Source: Ketobacter sp036337295 (lineage in GTDB: Bacteria; Pseudomonadota; Gammaproteobacteria; Pseudomonadales; Ketobacteraceae). Taken from it: 64,000 nt of DNA. A program made the translations under genes and the position numbers. The notes below the pieces were generated by a model. It saw nothing but the letters and a program-made list of their open reading frames with translations. It was not told the origin of the DNA and searched no databases. Positions 1-8,999 of this stretch are shown piece by piece. The stretch's first letter is position 1. Every line of letters begins with the position of its first letter. The stretch lies in assembly GCA_036337295.1 (NCBI GenBank), contig JAYZEN010000012.1, forward strand, positions 124,001-188,000, read 5' to 3'.

Positions 1-2
1 AT

Positions 3-50
3 CTGCTCTTTACCGGGGGCAATATGGGTAAACTGATGGTGAAGTTATAG
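3..50 (+). CDS. 3' end of a probable MDR-type NADP-dependent oxidoreductase (partial)
   Basis: The frame is open from the window edge to a TAG stop at 48-50. It encodes a C-terminus that reads LLFTGGNMGKLMVKL. Tails of this kind (hydrophobic, then TGxNxGK and a short beta strand) are common at the end of medium-chain dehydrogenase/reductase proteins of the zinc-independent quinone oxidoreductase or prostaglandin-reductase type. Only 15 residues are visible, so the family is a guess from the tail pattern. Confidence 0.4.
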   Translation: MLFTGGNMGKLMVKL

Positions 51-89
51 ATGCCGTCATTCACAAGCCGTCATGAGTGAGGTCGTATC

Positions 90-569
90 ATGAGTCATGC
101 AGTCCAACCCCGTCCACCGTTTCCCCCGTTCACGGAAGAGACCGCCCGCCAGAAGGTGCGCATGGCGGAGAACGCCTGGAACGGTCGTGACCCGGACAAG
201 GTTGCCCTGGCCTACACGCCGGACAGCCGCTGGCGCAATCGCAGTGAGTTTCCCGTGGGTCGCGAGCAGATCGCGGCCTTTCTCAAGCGTAAATGGGCGC
301 GGGAGCTGGAGTATCGCCTGATCAAGGAACTCTGGGCCTTCACCGAGAATCGCATCGCTGTGCGCTTCGCTTACGAGTGGCATGACGAGCAGGGACAATG
401 GTATCGCAGCTACGGCAATGAGAACTGGGAATTCAGTGCCGAAGGATTGATGCAGGTGCGTCACGCCAGCATCAACGACCTGCCCATTGCGGCCACGGAG
501 CGACTGTTCCACTGGGAGCATGGACCCCGGCCGGAGGATCATCCCGGGCTTTCGGAGTTGGGGCTTTAA
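90..569 (+). CDS. DUF1348 / SnoaL-like (NTF2 fold) protein
   Basis: This 159-residue cytoplasmic protein has the length and motif pattern of the DUF1348 family: an N-terminal helix with ARQKVRMAENAWN, then LAYTPDSRWRNRSEF, a central FLKRKW helix, and the beta-rich WYRSYGNENWEF stretch. It belongs to the NTF2/SnoaL alpha+beta cone fold, whose members bind small hydrophobic ligands or act as isomerases and cyclases. No substrate can be assigned. It starts at ATG 90 after a weak GTGAGG ribosome site and lies 39 bp after the partial oxidoreductase, so the two may share a transcript. Family assignment is good; function is unknown. Confidence 0.8.
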   Translation: MSHAVQPRPPFPPFTEETARQKVRMAENAWNGRDPDKVALAYTPDSRWRNRSEFPVGREQIAAFLKRKWARELEYRLIKELWAFTENRIAVRFAYEWHDEQGQWYRSYGNENWEFSAEGLMQVRHASINDLPIAATERLFHWEHGPRPEDHPGLSELGL

Positions 570-572
570 GCG

Positions 573-1820
573 TTATTCACGGCGGGCCTGGGCCAGCCTG
601 CAATAAAAGTCCACGTACTGTTGGTGTCCACCAGGGAACACCACATTCAGGTGCAAAGGATCGTCCTGGTCACTGATGCCGGCTACCGCCTGCCACGGCT
701 GTTGTTGCAACAGGGGCACCTGAATGCTGGGGCGCTTCAGTTCACCGCCACTGCTGTCCACAAAGAGCACCGCGTTGTCCGTGTGAAAACGGGTTCCCAG
801 AGCCTGCACCAGGTTTAGGAATCCGCGATCGCTGCCACCTCGCAACCAGTGCCCGTTGTGTTGCGGGTCCGGTTGCGAGGTGACGGTATCGCCCACGCCG
901 ATGATGCGGGGCATCTGGTCCGGGTCGAAATGATCCTGCGCCAGTTGTAACAGCGCCTGCGGGTCGCGGGGTGCCTGCCGGGCATTAAAACGTTCACCCA
1001 GGGGATAGATTCCGGTGCGCTGCTGGTAGTAACGATTGAGGATCACCAGAACCCCCACTTCTTTCACTGCCCCTTGCAGCATAAACTGAAAATCGGTGGT
1101 GCCGGAGTCTGCATCGGTTGCCCATTTAATGCGTTCCCCTTGTGGGCCGGTGCCCAGGTTGGGCGCGTAGTGAATGAAGAATGAATCCCCCAGGCCTTGC
1201 TTCTCTGCCTGTTCTAACAGTTCAAGCAGAATACTCTGAACCGTGCGTTGCAATGCGATGAGCTCGCTGACACCCTGCGCGTGTTGTTGCAACAGCGCGT
1301 GAAACCCATTGATGTTGATGGTGGGGGACACCGGGTTGTCCAGGATCACCACCGCCAGCACGGATTCGATCGCCTCTGCGCTCAATGCCAATGGCGGCTG
1401 ACGCATCCAGTCTGACAAAGCTACGTGCATTGCGTCGGGCACCGCCGCCAGAAACGCCAGCTCCTCCGGGGTGACTCCGGGATGAGTGACATTGCCCGCT
1501 GCATCCTGCCATTGGACGCCACCGGCGGCCAGTCCGGGCAGATAGGCCTGATGTTGCGGCTGACGATCCAACAGCGCCTGATCCACCAGGGCGTTCACGC
1601 CGCGCCGGCCGATGTGTTCACCGTTGGTCAGCACAAAAAACTCCGGCTGCATCAGGGCTGCGGCTTCGATGTAGCGGCGGGGCAGGGTGCGGGTTAACGG
1701 GTCCCGTACCAGGGGCATGCATACCCCGTCCAGATCCTGAATGATCAACAAGTCCGAAGTGTCACTCAGAGTTTGCAGGAGTGTGTTGAGTTCCGTCGCG
1801 AATCGTAATTGAGAAAGCAT
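573..1820 (-). CDS. stpA: Glucosylglycerol 3-phosphatase-like HAD protein (StpA type)
   Basis: The 415-residue product carries the HAD nucleophile motif at residues 29-33 (QDLDGVCM) followed by LVRDPLTR. This arrangement is typical of cyanobacterial StpA, which dephosphorylates glucosylglycerol phosphate in the last step of making the compatible solute glucosylglycerol. Later motifs include TNGEH, GGSDRGFL and LFVDSSGG. I start at ATG 1820 because the first 25 codons of the longer frame (a TTG at 1895) look non-coding and align poorly with the motif spacing expected. The partner synthase GgpS is not in the window, so the pathway must be completed elsewhere or the substrate differs. It faces the upstream gene with only 3 bp between stops. 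Confidence 0.75.
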   Translation of the reverse strand: MLSQLRFATELNTLLQTLSDTSDLLIIQDLDGVCMPLVRDPLTRTLPRRYIEAAALMQPEFFVLTNGEHIGRRGVNALVDQALLDRQPQHQAYLPGLAAGGVQWQDAAGNVTHPGVTPEELAFLAAVPDAMHVALSDWMRQPPLALSAEAIESVLAVVILDNPVSPTININGFHALLQQHAQGVSELIALQRTVQSILLELLEQAEKQGLGDSFFIHYAPNLGTGPQGERIKWATDADSGTTDFQFMLQGAVKEVGVLVILNRYYQQRTGIYPLGERFNARQAPRDPQALLQLAQDHFDPDQMPRIIGVGDTVTSQPDPQHNGHWLRGGSDRGFLNLVQALGTRFHTDNAVLFVDSSGGELKRPSIQVPLLQQQPWQAVAGISDQDDPLHLNVVFPGGHQQYVDFYCRLAQARRE

Positions 1821-2061
1821 GTCTCTGCTGCGTTGGGTTTGATGGGTGGTGAATCGACTAATCCTGTTTGTGAATGATACCTGCATCACCATCAAATTTA
1901 AAATCAGGAATATTCATATAACATATTGTACTTTTCATGGACCTTTTGCGCAGCGCGTTTTGTCTATACGCTGTCTGGTTAGGCACCTAAGATTTTGCCT
2001 GTACATGCTGTAGAAGTAGCAAAATAAAAAACACACTTACTCACAGTAGACAGGTCCCACC

Positions 2062-3003
2062 ATGAACAAAACGTTATTCCCCGTGCTTGCCCTGATCCTG
2101 GGTATCCAGCTGAGCGGTTATTCTACCGGTGCGATGGCCGCCGGTTATACCCAGACCCGTTACCCTATCGTTCTGGCCCACGGCATGTTCGGTTTTGACA
2201 GCATTGCCACCATCAATTACTGGTATGGCATTCCCCGTGCGTTGCAGCGGGATGGCGCCCAGGTTTTTGTGACCCAGGTTTCCGCGTTGAATTCGTCGGA
2301 GCAGCGGGGGGAACAGCTGTTGGCCCAGGTGGAAGATATTCTGGCGATTACCGGTGCCGAAAAAGTGAATCTGATCGGCCACAGTCACGGCGGTCAGAGT
2401 GTACGCTACGTGGCCGCCGTGATGCCGCAGCGGGTGGCCTCAGTGACCACCGTGGGCAGCCCGGTGAAGGGTTCAGCAGCAGCGGACCTGGGGTTGATGG
2501 CGTTGGACCTGCCGGTGGTGGGGGATGCCCTGCAACCGGTGGTGGCCAGCGTGCTGGAAGGGTTGGGCTGGCTGATCGGTTTTGCCGCCGGCGAGCAGTT
2601 GCCGCAAAACGCGCTGGACAGTTTGAATTCCTTATCTTCGGCCGGCACCACGGATTTCAACCTGCGCTTTCCCCAGGGGGTTCCAGTGACGAGCTGTGGT
2701 GAAGGGGCCTACGAAAGCAATGGCGTAAAGCAGTTTTCCTGGAGCGGAGTGAACACCGGAGTGACCCATTTTTTTGACCCTTCTTCCTATGCCATGGTGT
2801 TGACCAAACTGGCCTTCAGTGAACAGAACGATGGTTTGGTGGGCCGTTGCAGTTCCCATTTTGGACAGGTGTTGCGGGATGACTATCCCATGGATCACCT
2901 GGATGAAGTCAATCAGTTGTTTGGTCTCGCCTACGTGTTTTCCACCAATCCAAAAACCGTGTATCGGCAACATGCCAACCGGCTGCGCAATCTCGGATTA
3001 TAG
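2062..3003 (+). CDS. lipA: Secreted triacylglycerol lipase, Pseudomonas LipA type (lipase family I)
   Basis: The 313-residue protein has a signal peptide that probably ends at AMAA near residue 27, then the oxyanion-hole HGMFGFD (40-46). The nucleophile elbow GHSHGG places the catalytic serine at residue 108. The acid is probably the Asp of QNDGLVG and the base the His of MDHLDEVN, next to the DDYPMD region that binds calcium in this family. A cysteine pair (TSCGEG and GRCSSH) matches the conserved disulfide. It hydrolyses long-chain acylglycerols outside the cell after Xcp-type secretion. The length matches the P. aeruginosa enzyme. The foldase gene starts 9 bp downstream, the usual arrangement. 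It is not lipoyl synthase, which shares the symbol. Confidence 0.95.
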   Translation: MNKTLFPVLALILGIQLSGYSTGAMAAGYTQTRYPIVLAHGMFGFDSIATINYWYGIPRALQRDGAQVFVTQVSALNSSEQRGEQLLAQVEDILAITGAEKVNLIGHSHGGQSVRYVAAVMPQRVASVTTVGSPVKGSAAADLGLMALDLPVVGDALQPVVASVLEGLGWLIGFAAGEQLPQNALDSLNSLSSAGTTDFNLRFPQGVPVTSCGEGAYESNGVKQFSWSGVNTGVTHFFDPSSYAMVLTKLAFSEQNDGLVGRCSSHFGQVLRDDYPMDHLDEVNQLFGLAYVFSTNPKTVYRQHANRLRNLGL

Positions 3004-3012
3004 CATCCAGCC

Positions 3013-4149
3013 ATGTGGAACGTTTCGACGCAACGCGCTCGGCTTGGCGCTACGACCATTACGGTTGTTGCGTTGGCTGTGATCGTTACGGGTATCCATT
3101 TTTATGTAACATTCATGCGGCACACCGCGCCAACACAAGAGTCCATGCCGGCGACTGTGTCTGTGTCCGGGTCTGGCACAGAGACTACATCAGAGTCCGG
3201 CATGGCACCGGCGCGTGAGCAATGGCTGGCGCGAGGCAGCGGGCAGGTTGCCTTGCCCCGTTCGTTGCAGGGTACGGAAACGGATGGGGCGTTGCGCTGG
3301 GATGACGAGGGACATCTGGTGGTGAACCGGGGGCTGCGGGATTGCTTTGACTATTTTCTTGCTGCGCTGGGCGAAGAGGATCTGGCGCAGCTGTTGTTGC
3401 GGTTGCAGGTGCATCTGAGGTCGCAATTGCCGGAGCCGGCCGCCAGCGAGGCCATCGCGTTGCTGGAACGTTATGTGGCGCTGGGTGAGGCACTCAGTCA
3501 GTTGTCCGGCGCGGAGTCTGAATGGGAATGGACAGACGCATCCGCCTGGCACAACAGGATGAGTGAGATACGGGCATTGCGCAGTCGTTTCCTGTCATCG
3601 CAGGCTATAGACGCCTTCTTCGGTGAGGATGATGCCTATGATCAATATACCCTGGATCAGCTGGCCGTGATGCAGAATGAGCGGCTTTCGCCACAGGAGC
3701 GCGCAGCGCTGTTAGCGGATCTGGAATACCAGTTAACGCCGCAAGTGCAGGACGCACTGCAACGTGCGCAACAGCCTTCGACTCTGGCTGCACTCACCCG
3801 GGAGTTAAAGGCCCAGGGCGGTGATGCGGATGCGGTATTCTCATTGCGCTCGGAACAGGTGGGCGTGGCGGCGGCAGAGCGTTTGCAACAACTGGATGAT
3901 TCACGCCGGCAGTGGCAGGAAAAACTGGAAGCCTGGTTGGAGGAGCGCGACGAGTTGTTACAGATGGATAGCCTGGACCCGGTCACCAGAACGCAGCAAC
4001 TGGATTCCCGGCGCGAGCAAGTATTTCACCCGGAAGAGTGGGTTCGGGTGGAAGCCCTGGAGCGGGTACACGATCAATCGGGCAACGGCATTACCACTGT
4101 GAAGCGCGTGGGATTGGCCGATTGGATCGAAAGATCTGCTTCCAACTGA
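3013..4149 (+). CDS. lifO: Lipase-specific foldase (steric chaperone)
   Basis: The 378-residue product has an N-terminal membrane anchor (about residues 11-33), a variable linker and the hallmark RxxFDY motif, here RDCFDYFLAALGEEDL, near residue 109. The rest is helical and charged, as expected for the two mini-domains that wrap the lipase. It sits in the inner membrane facing the periplasm and folds the product of the preceding gene. It is co-transcribed with the lipase (9 bp gap). The last 76 bp overlap in antisense the 3' end of the convergent histidine-kinase gene. Confidence 0.93.
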   Translation: MWNVSTQRARLGATTITVVALAVIVTGIHFYVTFMRHTAPTQESMPATVSVSGSGTETTSESGMAPAREQWLARGSGQVALPRSLQGTETDGALRWDDEGHLVVNRGLRDCFDYFLAALGEEDLAQLLLRLQVHLRSQLPEPAASEAIALLERYVALGEALSQLSGAESEWEWTDASAWHNRMSEIRALRSRFLSSQAIDAFFGEDDAYDQYTLDQLAVMQNERLSPQERAALLADLEYQLTPQVQDALQRAQQPSTLAALTRELKAQGGDADAVFSLRSEQVGVAAAERLQQLDDSRRQWQEKLEAWLEERDELLQMDSLDPVTRTQQLDSRREQVFHPEEWVRVEALERVHDQSGNGITTVKRVGLADWIERSASN

Positions 4150-5465
4150 TCGCTGAGGGCTTCCACCAGTCGCAGCCCCAGGGATTCCTCCTTGGCGGTG
4201 TTGCTTTCCAGGCCCACACCGTTGTCGCTGATGTCCAGCCGGGCTTTCTGCTCCGGCAGCCGTTTTAACGTGATACTGATCTCGCCCGCCCGGTGATCGG
4301 GGAAGGCGTGCTTGAAAGCGTTGGAAACCAGCTCGTTAATGATCAGGCCCAGGGGGATGCTGCTTTCGATGGGCATGGTGATATCGTCCGCTTCCACCTG
4401 CACTTGCACATTCGGATTGCCGGGGATGCCGTAAGAGTGCGCCAGGTTATTGATCAGGCCGGAGATCACCATTGAAATATCCACTTTGGAAAAGTCCTGG
4501 GACTGATACAGGGTCTGATGGATCACCGCCATGGATTTGATGCGATTCTGACTGTCTGTGAGTAAGAAACGCGCCTTCTCATCACTGACGTTATCCAGCT
4601 GCATGGCAATCAGGCTGTCAATGATCTGCAGGTTGTTCTTAACCCGGTGGTGAATTTCTGCCAGCATCACTTCCTTTTCCTTGAGCGCGGATTTCAGCTG
4701 TTCCTCCTGCCGTTTGCGCTCGGTGATGTCCAACACCGATGCCAGAATCATCAGCCCCTGAGCGGTGTTGATGGGGTTCAGGCCGATCTCCACGGGAAAT
4801 TCCCGACCGTCTTTGTGCAGGGCGTAGAGGTCGCGGCCTTCGCCCATGGCCCGGGAGGTGGGATTGTGAAAATATGAGTGCTGCAGTTCAGGGTGTCGTT
4901 GCCGGAACCGGTGCGGCACCAGCAGCGTGATTTTCTGACCCACCAATTCTGCTCGGGTATAACCGAACTGTAACTCCGCCATGGAGTTGGCCATGATGAT
5001 GGTGCCTTCCTGGTCGGTGAGCAGCATGCCGTTGGGAGCGGCTTCCACTGCCAGTCGCATCATCTCCTGGGCGCGGAGTCGCTCGGTGATGTCGACGATG
5101 GCCGCCAGCACCAACACCCCGCGTTTGGTGGTTATGGGGTTCAGACCGATTTCCACCGGAAACTCCGTGCCGTTTTTATGCAGGGCGTAGAGCTCACGCC
5201 CCTGTCCCATGGCGCGGGATTTGGGGGCGTGGAAATACTGATTGCGCAAATCCGGATGCTGGCCGCGAAAGCGATGGGGCACCAGCTTCTCGATGAGTTC
5301 GCCGATCAGCTCATCGCGGTGATAGCCGAACATGGTTTCCACACTGGTATTCACCAGAGCAATGCGGCCTTCCACATCAATTAACACCATGCCGTTGGGG
5401 GAGGCCTCAACCGCCAACCGCATTACTTCATCTTTATTGGCTGTTACGTCAAAGTCGGGTGTCAT
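4074..5465 (-). CDS. PAS-PAS sensor histidine kinase, HisKA_2 class
   Basis: The 463-residue cytoplasmic kinase has two tandem PAS domains (about 10-125 and 135-250). These are so alike (both MRLAVEA(S/A)PNGM, LVPHRFR, SRAMGxGR and FPVEIGLNPI) that they look like a recent duplication. A HisKA_2 phosphoacceptor helix follows (EIHHRVKNNLQ, His near residue 270), then an HWE/HisKA_2-style HATPase with NELVSNAFKHAF and DNGVGL. No membrane segment is seen, so the signal is probably intracellular. It lies 6 bp downstream of the receiver-GGDEF-EAL gene; the two are very likely co-transcribed partners. Its 3' end overlaps lifO on the opposite strand. Confidence 0.9.
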   Translation of the reverse strand: MTPDFDVTANKDEVMRLAVEASPNGMVLIDVEGRIALVNTSVETMFGYHRDELIGELIEKLVPHRFRGQHPDLRNQYFHAPKSRAMGQGRELYALHKNGTEFPVEIGLNPITTKRGVLVLAAIVDITERLRAQEMMRLAVEAAPNGMLLTDQEGTIIMANSMAELQFGYTRAELVGQKITLLVPHRFRQRHPELQHSYFHNPTSRAMGEGRDLYALHKDGREFPVEIGLNPINTAQGLMILASVLDITERKRQEEQLKSALKEKEVMLAEIHHRVKNNLQIIDSLIAMQLDNVSDEKARFLLTDSQNRIKSMAVIHQTLYQSQDFSKVDISMVISGLINNLAHSYGIPGNPNVQVQVEADDITMPIESSIPLGLIINELVSNAFKHAFPDHRAGEISITLKRLPEQKARLDISDNGVGLESNTAKEESLGLRLVEALSDQLEADLSIQSANPTRFTVVMPLPD

Positions 5466-5471
5466 GGTAGA

Positions 5472-7982
5472 TCAGGCGGTCCATTCGCTGTAGTGGGTAT
5501 CCATGGGTAATACGTTCATGCTTTGCATGATCTGCTGCGCCGGTATTGGTGGACTGAAAAAATTGCCCTGCACTTCACTGCAACCTGCGGCGGTGAGGAA
5601 CTGAGCCTGGGTCTGATTTTCAACGCCAACAGCGACGGTATTCAACTCCAGCTGTGTGGCCATGGCAATGATCGCATTGGTGACGGCGCGATCCTTGGGG
5701 CTTTCGTGGAGGTTTTGAATAAAGCAACGGTCGATCTTGAGCTGAGTCACGGGCAGCGAATGCAACGAACTCATGCTGAAGTATCCGGAACCGAAGCCGT
5801 CAATGGCGATGTTCAGGCCCAGCTTGCGCAAGCGGCGCAGATTGTGCAGTCCGGTGTCGGATTTCTGCAGGCAGGACTCTGTTACTTCCAATGCCAGCAG
5901 ATGGAGGGGAATCTGGTAGTGGTCAGCGTTATGGTTGAGCAAGTGGGCGAAGTTGCGGTCCTCCAGCTGGCAGGCAGAAACATTCAGCGACAATCTGGGC
6001 GGGTGGAAACCCAGATCAAACCACTCGCGCAGTTGCCGGCAGCTTTCCTGGATCACCCAGTTGCCGACCTCCTGCATCAGGCCGCTGCTTTGCGCCACCG
6101 GAATGATGTCGCTGGCGCAGAGCAGTCCCTGGCTTGGGTGCTGCCAGCGCAGCAATGCCTCCAGCCCGGTCCACTGACCGTTCAGGCTATCGTATTGGGG
6201 TTGATAGAACAGTGCCAGCTCACCCTGGTTCAGGGCATGCCGCAGTTCCTGCTCCCTGTGCTGGTGTTGGGTCACATGTCTGTGCATGGCCGAATGATAC
6301 AGTGCGTAGCCCTGGCGGCCCCGGGTTTTGGCAGAGTACATCGCGGTGTCAGCCATTTTGATCAGTTCATCCCCGTCGCGGGAGTGATCGGGATAAAGGC
6401 CGATGCCGATGCTGACGCCGGTCTGTACTTCCGTGTGGCCCAGGCGAATAGGCTGGCGCAACAGGCTGAGTATTTTTTTGGCCAGTGACTCCAGGTCTTC
6501 GGTGCAGTTGACGGCCTCAGCAATGACGATGAACTCATCACCGCCAATGCGACAGAGGGTATCGGAGGAACGCAGTTGGGACTTGAGTCGGTGCGCGACT
6601 GCCTTTAACAAATGGTCGCCCATATGATGTCCCAGGCTGTCGTTGACCTGTTTGAAGTGATCCAGATCGAGAAACAAAACCCCGAAGCGGCTGGTCTGGC
6701 GTCGGGCTTTTGCCATGCACTGCTCCAGCCGGTCCAGGAACAGATTGCGATTGGGTAATCCGGTCAGGCTATCGTAATAAGCAATATGGGACAGCTTCTG
6801 TTGTTCCAGGTGCATGGGCGTGACATCGCTGACCACCACCACGTATTGGGCTTCCTGATTCGCTGGTTCCGGTACGCTGCCAATGTTCAACAGGACGTGC
6901 AGCAGCCGGTTGTCGTGGCAGTGGATGCTGGCTTCGCCCTGCCAGCTGCCGGTCTGATGCAAGGTCTTCCACAGTGTATCGCTGCGCTCGGGGCCGAGGG
7001 TTTCGGCACTCAGTAGTGCCAGCTCCTGCCCCAGGCACTGCTCCGAAGAGTGGCCGTATATGCGGCAGAAGGATTGATTGACGCTAATGATGCGCAGGTC
7101 TTTATTCAGCACGACAATTCCGTCTGCACTGCAGGTGAACGCAGTGGCCGCCTGTTTGAGGGCGGCCTCGGAGTGGTGATGTTCGGTCACGTCCTGCAGT
7201 ATCCCCACTACCCGGAGTTCGTCCCCGGAGTTGAAGGACTTGCCACAGAGTTTGAACCAGCGGCGCCCCTGGCAGGGTATGTCCGCTTCAAATTCAATAC
7301 TCAGCTCCTCATTATTATTCTGCTGCAGCTGTTCCAGGGTGAGGCTGACCTTGCTTCGATCCCGCTCGACCACATGGCAAACAAACTGCTGCCAGTCGTC
7401 AAACTGGGCCAGGTGACCGGTGGGCGAATAACTCAATATGGTGGCGCCGGTTCCTGTGCCGGTTCCTGAGTTGGCCTCTGTGTCCGTTCCTGTGCTGGCT
7501 CTTGTGTCTGTCCCGGGGGCTGCCCCGGCGGTCATTTCCCAGGTCCCCATGTGGGCGGCATCCAATGCCCGTTGCAGGTGGGTTTCCTTCTGAATGCGTT
7601 GCTGGTCCTCGTGGTGCCGCTCCAGGGCAATCTGGATGGCCACGTGCAGCTCCCGTTCGGAAAAGGGCTTTAACAGGTAACCATAGGGGCGGGTTTGTTT
7701 GGCACGGGCCAGGGTGGTGTCTTCCGAATAGGCGGTCAGAAAGATGACCGGGATCTGGTGTTGGGCGCTGATCTGATCAGCGACTTCAATGCCGTCTGCC
7801 GTGCCCCGGATATGAATATCCATGAGGATAATGTCAGGGGACCGGGTTTCCACCAGCTCCAGGGCGCGGTTACCCGAGGATGCCATGCCCACAACCGTAT
7901 AGCCCAGTTTGGCCAGCCGGCGGGAGAGGTCCATGGCGACAATATTCTCGTCTTCGACGATTAGAACTTTCTGTTCTTGCAT
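5472..7982 (-). CDS. Response regulator with PAS, GGDEF and EAL domains
   Basis: The 836-residue protein starts with a receiver (about 5-120; VEDEN, phospho-acceptor in IILMDIH, and LKPF). Two PAS modules follow; the first is interrupted by a Gly/Thr/Asp-rich run near residues 150-180. Then comes a GGDEF domain with intact GGDEF near residue 479 and an RSSD inhibitory site five residues before it, and an EAL domain beginning EALLRW near residue 607. It is therefore a cyclic-di-GMP enzyme controlled by phosphorylation. The EAL domain keeps EAL, LNVS, LEVTES and KIDR, but DDFGTG reads DGFGSG and AEGVE reads AVGVE. Phosphodiesterase activity may thus be weak while cyclase activity looks intact. 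The adjacent kinase is the likely phosphodonor. Confidence 0.92.
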   Translation of the reverse strand: MQEQKVLIVEDENIVAMDLSRRLAKLGYTVVGMASSGNRALELVETRSPDIILMDIHIRGTADGIEVADQISAQHQIPVIFLTAYSEDTTLARAKQTRPYGYLLKPFSERELHVAIQIALERHHEDQQRIQKETHLQRALDAAHMGTWEMTAGAAPGTDTRASTGTDTEANSGTGTGTGATILSYSPTGHLAQFDDWQQFVCHVVERDRSKVSLTLEQLQQNNNEELSIEFEADIPCQGRRWFKLCGKSFNSGDELRVVGILQDVTEHHHSEAALKQAATAFTCSADGIVVLNKDLRIISVNQSFCRIYGHSSEQCLGQELALLSAETLGPERSDTLWKTLHQTGSWQGEASIHCHDNRLLHVLLNIGSVPEPANQEAQYVVVVSDVTPMHLEQQKLSHIAYYDSLTGLPNRNLFLDRLEQCMAKARRQTSRFGVLFLDLDHFKQVNDSLGHHMGDHLLKAVAHRLKSQLRSSDTLCRIGGDEFIVIAEAVNCTEDLESLAKKILSLLRQPIRLGHTEVQTGVSIGIGLYPDHSRDGDELIKMADTAMYSAKTRGRQGYALYHSAMHRHVTQHQHREQELRHALNQGELALFYQPQYDSLNGQWTGLEALLRWQHPSQGLLCASDIIPVAQSSGLMQEVGNWVIQESCRQLREWFDLGFHPPRLSLNVSACQLEDRNFAHLLNHNADHYQIPLHLLALEVTESCLQKSDTGLHNLRRLRKLGLNIAIDGFGSGYFSMSSLHSLPVTQLKIDRCFIQNLHESPKDRAVTNAIIAMATQLELNTVAVGVENQTQAQFLTAAGCSEVQGNFFSPPIPAQQIMQSMNVLPMDTHYSEWTA

Positions 7983-8197
7983 GCGTAGCCTTCTTCCTGA
8001 AGTTCGAGTGTAATACGCAACCGGAAAAGAATTAGGTTTGTTTTTATGCGTCCAGCGCGATCGCGAAAAAAACGGTATAAGCGGATAAGGTGAATATTAG
8101 ACCAAGTTCTCACTTTTTACGTTAGAACGTTTGGTGAATGCACGGCCGTCCGGTGCTTACCAAAAAGCATGGTGGGCCCGCGTTCCTTGCATGAATG

Positions 8198-8911
8198 CTA
8201 GGCAAAGGCTTCCCAGAGTGACTCAAACTCGTTTTGGAACTGGCGGACCAGCGCAGCATCCTGACTGATGACAATGTTTTCCTGATTGCGCTCGCTGGCA
8301 CTGCGGGTCCAGTTGAAACTGCCGTTGACCAGAGTGAGTCCGTCGACGATACAGAATTTGTGGTGCATGTGATCCGGGGCCCGGTCGAATCGGATGGGAA
8401 TGCCCGCGCGCAGCAACCAGTCCACATCACTGCCGGCGTCCTGTTGTTTGTGATTGTCCGTGATGATGCGCACCTGAACCTGGCGTTGGTGCGCGGCCAG
8501 GATGGCGTCAGAGATGCGGTTGTCCGAAATGGTGAAGACGCAGATATCGATACGGGCGCGGGCGTTGCCCAGCTGGTGCTGAATCTGCTCCAGGCACTGT
8601 TCGCCGGGGGAGAAGTATGCCCGGTGTTCGTTCAGGCGCTCTCCCAACTCCAGTTGAATGGCCTTGCTGCAGCGGTCCAGCCAGCCGATGATGGTGAGGC
8701 TGGTGTCTGGCCCCTGCGATGACGACTGGGCTGAAGATTGAGTAAGGCGGTCCCGTGCCAGTTCAAACAGTCGGTTGCGGAGGAAATTCAGGTCTTCCCG
8801 GGAATGCGCCTGCAGCGCCGCCCGCAGGTCGCGGGATTCGGCTTTGCTCAGGTGATCATCCTGCAAATACTGCAGTAGTGCCTGTTCCAGTGCTAAGGTA
8901 TCGTTAGACAT
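8198..8911 (-). CDS. Phospholipase-D-like domain protein with a single HKD motif
   Basis: The 237-residue protein has one HKD motif near residues 185-200 (HHKFCIVD then LVNGSFNWT), matching the HxK(x)4D...GSxNxT pattern. Single-motif members such as Nuc endonucleases and mitoPLD act as dimers on nucleic acid or phospholipid. The first 90 residues are helical and charged without a clear signal peptide, so the protein is probably cytoplasmic. Whether it is a nuclease or lipid hydrolase cannot be decided from sequence. It is isolated, read away from the DUF2244 gene; 215 bp separate it from the signalling operon with no gene seen between. Confidence 0.85.
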   Translation of the reverse strand: MSNDTLALEQALLQYLQDDHLSKAESRDLRAALQAHSREDLNFLRNRLFELARDRLTQSSAQSSSQGPDTSLTIIGWLDRCSKAIQLELGERLNEHRAYFSPGEQCLEQIQHQLGNARARIDICVFTISDNRISDAILAAHQRQVQVRIITDNHKQQDAGSDVDWLLRAGIPIRFDRAPDHMHHKFCIVDGLTLVNGSFNWTRSASERNQENIVISQDAALVRQFQNEFESLWEAFA

Positions 8912-8999
8912 GTTCTCGAACGGGTTGGGTGGTCAGGCCCGCATTAAACCATGAGCCCCTGCACAGAACAAATGACACGGAACAAATGAGGTAGGCAAT

